Source of the DNA: Rhodococcus rhodnii NBRC 100604
GTDB lineage: Bacteria; Actinomycetota; Actinomycetes; Mycobacteriales; Mycobacteriaceae
Assembly (NCBI RefSeq): GCF_001894925.1
Contig: NZ_BCXD01000033.1
Coordinates: 1-40,568, forward strand
Direction: 5' to 3'
DNA length: 40,568 nt
The notes beneath the pieces were generated by a model that worked only from the letters and a program-made list of their open reading frames with translations, was not told the DNA's origin and ran no database searches. The stretch's first letter is position 1. The number at the start of each line of letters is the position of its first letter. Shown one piece after another: positions 37,103 to 40,568 of this stretch. The translations under genes and the position numbers were made by a program.

Positions 37103-37528
37103 GTGATCACCATCGACCGCATGCTCGAGCAGGCTCGCTCCACCTACACCCGAATGCCGGCGCAGGACCTCCCGGCCGCCGTCGCGCGCGGCGCGATCGT
37201 CGTGGACATCCGTCCGCAGGCGCAGCGCGACCGCGAGGGGACGCTCCCTGGCGCCCTCGCGATCGAGCGCAACGTCCTCGAATGGCGCTGCGATCCGCTC
37301 GGCGAGGCGCGGCTCGCGGTCGCCGTCGATCACGACGTCGAATGGATCGTCGTGTGCTCCGAGGGCTACACGTCGAGCCTCGCCGCGGCCTCCCTGCAGC
37401 AGCTCGGGCTGCACCGCGCGACCGACCTCGTCGGTGGATATCAGGCGTTGCGCGCCGCAGGGCTGCTCGGAGTCGTCGTCGGGGCTCGGCACTGCACACG
37501 TGAACTCGCGACGGTCGCGTCGCACTGA
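37103..37528 (+). CDS. Rhodanese-like sulfurtransferase
   Basis: A 141-residue single rhodanese domain. AIVVDIRPQAQRDREGTLPGA is the conserved first half. The active-site loop C-S-E-G-Y-T-S-S carries the persulfide-forming cysteine in the usual C-x5-(S/T) arrangement. It follows the cupin with a 3-base gap and presumably shares its cysteine-responsive transcript. Paired with a thiol dioxygenase it could handle the sulfane or sulfite sulfur released. This is inference from context. Confidence 0.88.
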   Translation: MITIDRMLEQARSTYTRMPAQDLPAAVARGAIVVDIRPQAQRDREGTLPGALAIERNVLEWRCDPLGEARLAVAVDHDVEWIVVCSEGYTSSLAAASLQQLGLHRATDLVGGYQALRAAGLLGVVVGARHCTRELATVASH

Positions 37529-37576
37529 GGCCGGCAGCGGCCGGGCAGGTGGTTCGGTCGTGGCGCTGCAGTCGAT

Positions 37577-37582
37577 TACCCT
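37577..37582 (+). promoter_or_regulatory. -10 box of lysS (near-leaderless)
   Basis: TACCCT, then 8 nt, then GTG at 37591. No ribosome site is visible, consistent with a leaderless or one-base leader. Confidence 0.5.
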
Positions 37583-37590
37583 GGTGATCC

Positions 37591-39102
37591 GTGAGTGATG
37601 CACAGCGGACACACGAGGACGACACGCCCGAACAGATTCGGATTCGCCACGAGAAGCGGGCTCGCCTGCTCGACGAGGGCAAGCAGGCCTACCCGGTGTC
37701 CGTCCCGCGCACGCATTCGCTCGCCGAGGTCCGCGCCGCGCATCCCGACCTGGAGCCCGACACCGCGACGGGCGAGCGCGTCGGCATCGTCGGCCGCGTC
37801 ATCTTCCTCCGCAACACGGGCAAGCTCTGTTTCGCGACGCTGCAGGAGGGCGACGGCACGCAGCTCCAGGCGATGATCAGCCTCGCGAACGTCGGCGAGG
37901 ACGAACTGGCTGCCTGGAAGTCGGACGTCGACCTCGGCGATTTCGTGTTCGTCGGCGGCGAGGTCATCAGCTCGCGACGCGGTGAGCTCAGTGTGATGGC
38001 GGATTCCTGGCAGATGGCCTCGAAGTCGCTGCGTCCGCTGCCCGTCGCGCACAAGGAGATGAGCGAAGAGGCGCGCGTCCGCCAGCGCTACATCGACCTC
38101 GTGATGCGCCCCGAGGCACGGGACATGGCCCGCAAGCGCCCGCTCGTCGTCCGCGAGTTGCGCAACGCGCTCGAGAACCGTGGTTTCGTCGAGGTCGAGA
38201 CGCCGATGCTGCAGACGTTGCACGGTGGCGCTGCGGCACGTCCGTTCGTGACGCATTCGAATGCGCTCGACATCGACCTGTTCCTGCGGATCGCGCCGGA
38301 GTTGTTCCTCAAGCGCGCGATCGTCGGCGGGATCGACAAGGTCTTCGAGATCAACCGCAACTTCCGCAACGAGGGCGTCGACTCGACGCATTCGCCCGAA
38401 TTCGCGATGCTCGAAACGTACGAGGCGTACGGCACGTACGACGACTCGGCCCGCATGATTCGCGAACTCGTGCAGGAGGTCGCGATCGGTGCGTTCGGAA
38501 CGACCGCAGTCACGCTCGCCGACGGCACCGAATACGACTTCGGTGGCGAGTGGAAGACGCTCGAGATGTATCCGTCGCTGTCCGCGGCGATCGGCACCGA
38601 AGTGACGCCGGACACAACCGTCGAGGAATTGACGGCGCTCGCGGAGCGCGTCGGGCTCGAGATTCCCGAAGGGAAGGGCTACGGCCACGGCAAGCTCGTC
38701 GAGGAATTGTGGGAACACCAGTGCGGCGATCAGCTGTACGAGCCCACGTTCGTGCGCGATTTCCCCGTCGAGACCTCGCCCCTCACCCGTGATCACCGCA
38801 GCAAGGCCGGCGTCACGGAGAAGTGGGATCTGTACGTTCGCGGATTCGAGCTCGCGACCGGCTATTCGGAGTTGATCGACCCGGTCGTTCAGCGCGAACG
38901 CTTCGCCGATCAGGCACGGCTCGCTGCGCGTGGTGACGACGAAGCAATGCTGCTGGACGAGGACTTCCTCGCGGCGATGGAGCAGGGCATGCCCCCGACC
39001 ACCGGCACGGGTATGGGAATCGACCGCCTGCTCATGGCGCTCACGGGTCTCGGCATTCGTGAGACCGTGCTCTTCCCGTTGGTCAAGCCGCAGGGGCACT
39101 GA
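37591..39102 (+). CDS. lysS: Lysine--tRNA ligase, class II
   Basis: A 503-residue class II synthetase. The N-terminal OB fold binds the anticodon (about 60-165, [21 protein letters not shown]). Motif 1 lies near [13 protein letters not shown], motif 2 is [21 protein letters not shown] and motif 3 is [13 protein letters not shown]. The GTG start follows a -10 at near-leaderless spacing. It is a housekeeping gene next to coaX in mycobacteria, but here separated from coaX by the ESX cassette and the cysteine genes. It converges on a pseudogene with 11 bases between stops. Confidence 0.96.
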   Translation: MSDAQRTHEDDTPEQIRIRHEKRARLLDEGKQAYPVSVPRTHSLAEVRAAHPDLEPDTATGERVGIVGRVIFLRNTGKLCFATLQEGDGTQLQAMISLANVGEDELAAWKSDVDLGDFVFVGGEVISSRRGELSVMADSWQMASKSLRPLPVAHKEMSEEARVRQRYIDLVMRPEARDMARKRPLVVRELRNALENRGFVEVETPMLQTLHGGAAARPFVTHSNALDIDLFLRIAPELFLKRAIVGGIDKVFEINRNFRNEGVDSTHSPEFAMLETYEAYGTYDDSARMIRELVQEVAIGAFGTTAVTLADGTEYDFGGEWKTLEMYPSLSAAIGTEVTPDTTVEELTALAERVGLEIPEGKGYGHGKLVEELWEHQCGDQLYEPTFVRDFPVETSPLTRDHRSKAGVTEKWDLYVRGFELATGYSELIDPVVQRERFADQARLAARGDDEAMLLDEDFLAAMEQGMPPTTGTGMGIDRLLMALTGLGIRETVLFPLVKPQGH

Positions 39103-39113
39103 CACCGGGCCGC

Positions 39114-39757
39114 TCAACTCGGGCGGATCGAGGCGATCACACCCTCCACGACCTCGGCACCCTGCGCGCCGGGCACATTCTGGTGCAGTTCGATGATCAG
39201 AACCATCACTTCGGCGGTGGCGAAGCCGGGAGTGGCAACTACGTCGAACCGTGCGGAGCCGGGATCGTACTCGGTGTCGGGTGAGATGTCGGTGACGTGA
39301 GCCGTGTAGTGCACGGCAGGGCGCCCGTCGATGTCGAACTCGTGCGCATCCGAGTATTCGACTGTCGGGAGCTTTCCTGTGCGATCGGAGAAGATCCGCT
39401 CAGCTTCCTCGACTTCCTGTCTGGCGGCGGTGTCCAGGTCGATCCCGTTGCGTCCCGCGGCACCCGTCATGCCCAACGGTCCAGCCGACCCGTCACGACA
39501 GTGATCGGTTGCGGCTCACCCGGTTCGACGGGGACTTCGGGCGGCGGGAACATCATCGACGGAAACCCGTCCGGAAGCGGTGGTGGCGGGGTGGCGTCGG
39601 CGCGGCTGGGTGGAGCGAGTGCCTCACGGAGTTGTGCCATGTCGGAATCGTCCGGAGCGGTCGGGCCCAGGCTTGCCAGGTGCGGAATCGCGAAGACGAC
39701 CCCGTATCCGGCCGCGATCGTGACCCCGAGTCGGATCAGGCTCTTGCGCAACGTCAC
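39114..39757 (-). pseudogene. Frameshifted paralogue of the neighbouring anchored exported protein
   Basis: This copy aligns without gaps to the next gene over both halves: 39504-39757 against 40279-40532, and 39114-39503 against 39774-40163. The 115 bases equivalent to 40164-40278 are missing. The loss shifts the frame, so the N-terminal part stops at 39467. The C-terminal part could restart at ATG 39470, which overlaps that stop (ATGA). About 38 codons are lost, including the YDVPPDWERRHGAIAGWDD region. A cysteine near the C-terminus of the intact copy is Tyr here. If made, the downstream fragment would lack a membrane anchor. Confidence 0.8.
39522..39757. repeat. Diverged tandem duplication, copy 2 N-terminal half
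   Basis: These 236 bases align without gaps to 40297-40532, with long identical runs such as the segment around 39641-39694 against 40415-40468. They show that the two genes arose by tandem duplication. Confidence 0.85.
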
Positions 39758-39773
39758 GAGTCTCCTCGAAGTC

Positions 39774-40532
39774 TCAACTGACACGAAGTGAAGAAATGAT
39801 CCGGTCTGCAACACTCGGGCCGCGCGAACCGGGGATTCCCTGGTCGAGTTGCACGATGAGCACCATCACCTCGGCCGTCGAGAAGCCCTTGGTCGCTACG
39901 ACGTCGAACTGAGCAGATGGCGGGTCGCAAGTGGATTGTCTGGGAATGTTCGTCACCTGGGCGGTGTATCGAACAGCGGGCTGACCATCGACAACCATCT
40001 CGATGCGGTCGGAGTACTCGATCGTCGAGACGCGGCCGTCCTCTGCCGCGAAAAACTGCTCCGCACGGCGAATCTCATCCCTTGCCGCAGAGTCGAGGTC
40101 TATTCCGTTTCTGCCCGTTGCCCCGGTCAATCCCAGTCTCGATGCCGATTCGTCATGGCAGTGTCCCGCGCCGATGCGGGCGATACTGCTGTAGGCGATG
40201 TCGTCCCAGCCCGCGATCGCGCCGTGGCGCCGTTCCCAGTCCGGCGGAACGTCGTATGTGAGGCCGAATTTCGTCGCAATCGGTTGTGGTAGACCCGGCT
40301 CGACGGGGACTTCGGGCGGCGGGACCGACACCGACGGGAATCCGTCAGGCAGCGGTGGCGGTGGCGTGGTCTGGGTGTGGCTGGGTGGAGCGAGTGCCTC
40401 CCGTAGTCGTGCCATGTCGGAATCGTCCGGAGCTCTCGGGCCCAGGCTTGCCAGGTGCGGAATCGCGAAGATCACTCCGTATCCGGCAGCGACGGTGATC
40501 CCCAATCGGGCAAGGCTCTTGCGCAGCGTCAT
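39774..40532 (-). CDS. Membrane-anchored exported protein of unknown function
   Basis: A 252-residue protein with one N-terminal hydrophobic segment (about 8-30, GITVAAGYGVIFAIPHLASL), a Pro-rich linker (about 50-82) and an extracytoplasmic domain containing two cysteines (G-H-C-H-D and S-T-C-D-P-P) that may form a disulfide. The C-terminal part has the pattern FSTAEVMVLIVQLDQGIPGS. The ATG follows GGGGGATG. I do not recognise the family. Similar small anchored proteins occur beside type VII cassettes in Nocardiaceae. It is duplicated in tandem with the pseudogene 16 bases downstream. Confidence 0.75.
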   Translation of the reverse strand: MTLRKSLARLGITVAAGYGVIFAIPHLASLGPRAPDDSDMARLREALAPPSHTQTTPPPPLPDGFPSVSVPPPEVPVEPGLPQPIATKFGLTYDVPPDWERRHGAIAGWDDIAYSSIARIGAGHCHDESASRLGLTGATGRNGIDLDSAARDEIRRAEQFFAAEDGRVSTIEYSDRIEMVVDGQPAVRYTAQVTNIPRQSTCDPPSAQFDVVATKGFSTAEVMVLIVQLDQGIPGSRGPSVADRIISSLRVS

Positions 40533-40568
40533 TCATCCCCCAGAAGAGCAACCAGTCGAAACGATACC

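Noticed and set aside
39504-39814. Two separate functional genes in place of a pseudogene at 39114-39757
   Set aside because: Gapless alignment to the neighbouring copy with an exact 115-base loss explains the split better. Reinitiation at 39470 is kept only as a possibility.

Overview
This is high-GC actinobacterial chromosome, most likely Rhodococcus or a close relative in the Mycobacteriales. The grounds are the very G/C-rich third codon positions, many leaderless genes with a TANNNT -10 box, an EspG/PPE-like type VII secretion cassette, and a gene order that matches from memory the mycobacterial ppa-dacB-tilS-hpt and ftsH-folEPBK-panCD-coaX-lysS region. I saw no rRNA, tRNA, insertion sequence, CRISPR array or origin.

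Layout. 1-3400: a four-gene ABC importer operon, best read as ehuBCDA (ectoine/hydroxyectoine uptake), bounded by strong hairpin terminators. 3481-5396: a GntR/FCD regulator overlapping an MFS transporter. 5360-10590 (minus): a 1304-residue Pls/PosA-type single-module peptide synthetase, translationally coupled to a small M1 metallopeptidase. 10694-13574: a sulfur block. A SAM-IV riboswitch precedes a cysteine-desulfurase-like gene. A leaderless cysteine-rich leader peptide then precedes a short protein that looks like a luciferase-type monooxygenase lacking its core, and a flavin reductase follows on the other strand. 13649-16408: a YbaK-type deacylase, a TetR regulator, a PhaC-like hydrolase and a small membrane protein. 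16446-23224: a dienoyl-CoA-isomerase-like crotonase, a LexA-type repressor, ppa, dacB, a zinc metalloprotease, tilS, hpt and a VOC protein.

23500-33174: a long co-directional housekeeping array: ftsH, folE-folP-folB-folK, DUF3180, two Ala/Pro-rich or Rossmann proteins, panC, panD and coaX. It links folate and pantothenate/CoA synthesis. 33171-36297 (minus): a four-gene cassette (DUF3558 lipoprotein, PE-like protein, PPE-like protein, EspG) with no secretion-machine genes, sitting between coaX and the lysS region. 36469-37528: a second cysteine-codon leader peptide ahead of a cysteine-dioxygenase-like cupin and a rhodanese. 37591-39102: lysS. 39114-40532 (minus): two tandem paralogues of an anchored exported protein. 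One is intact. The other carries a 115-bp frameshifting deletion.

The most interesting signals are: (a) the peptide synthetase, whose specificity residues I read as lysine-like, coupled to an aminopeptidase-type protein; and (b) three independent sulfur-sensing RNA devices in one window (SAM-IV plus two cysteine leaders). In both cysteine leaders the sequence just 5' of a Cys-Cys codon pair can pair with the downstream Shine-Dalgarno.
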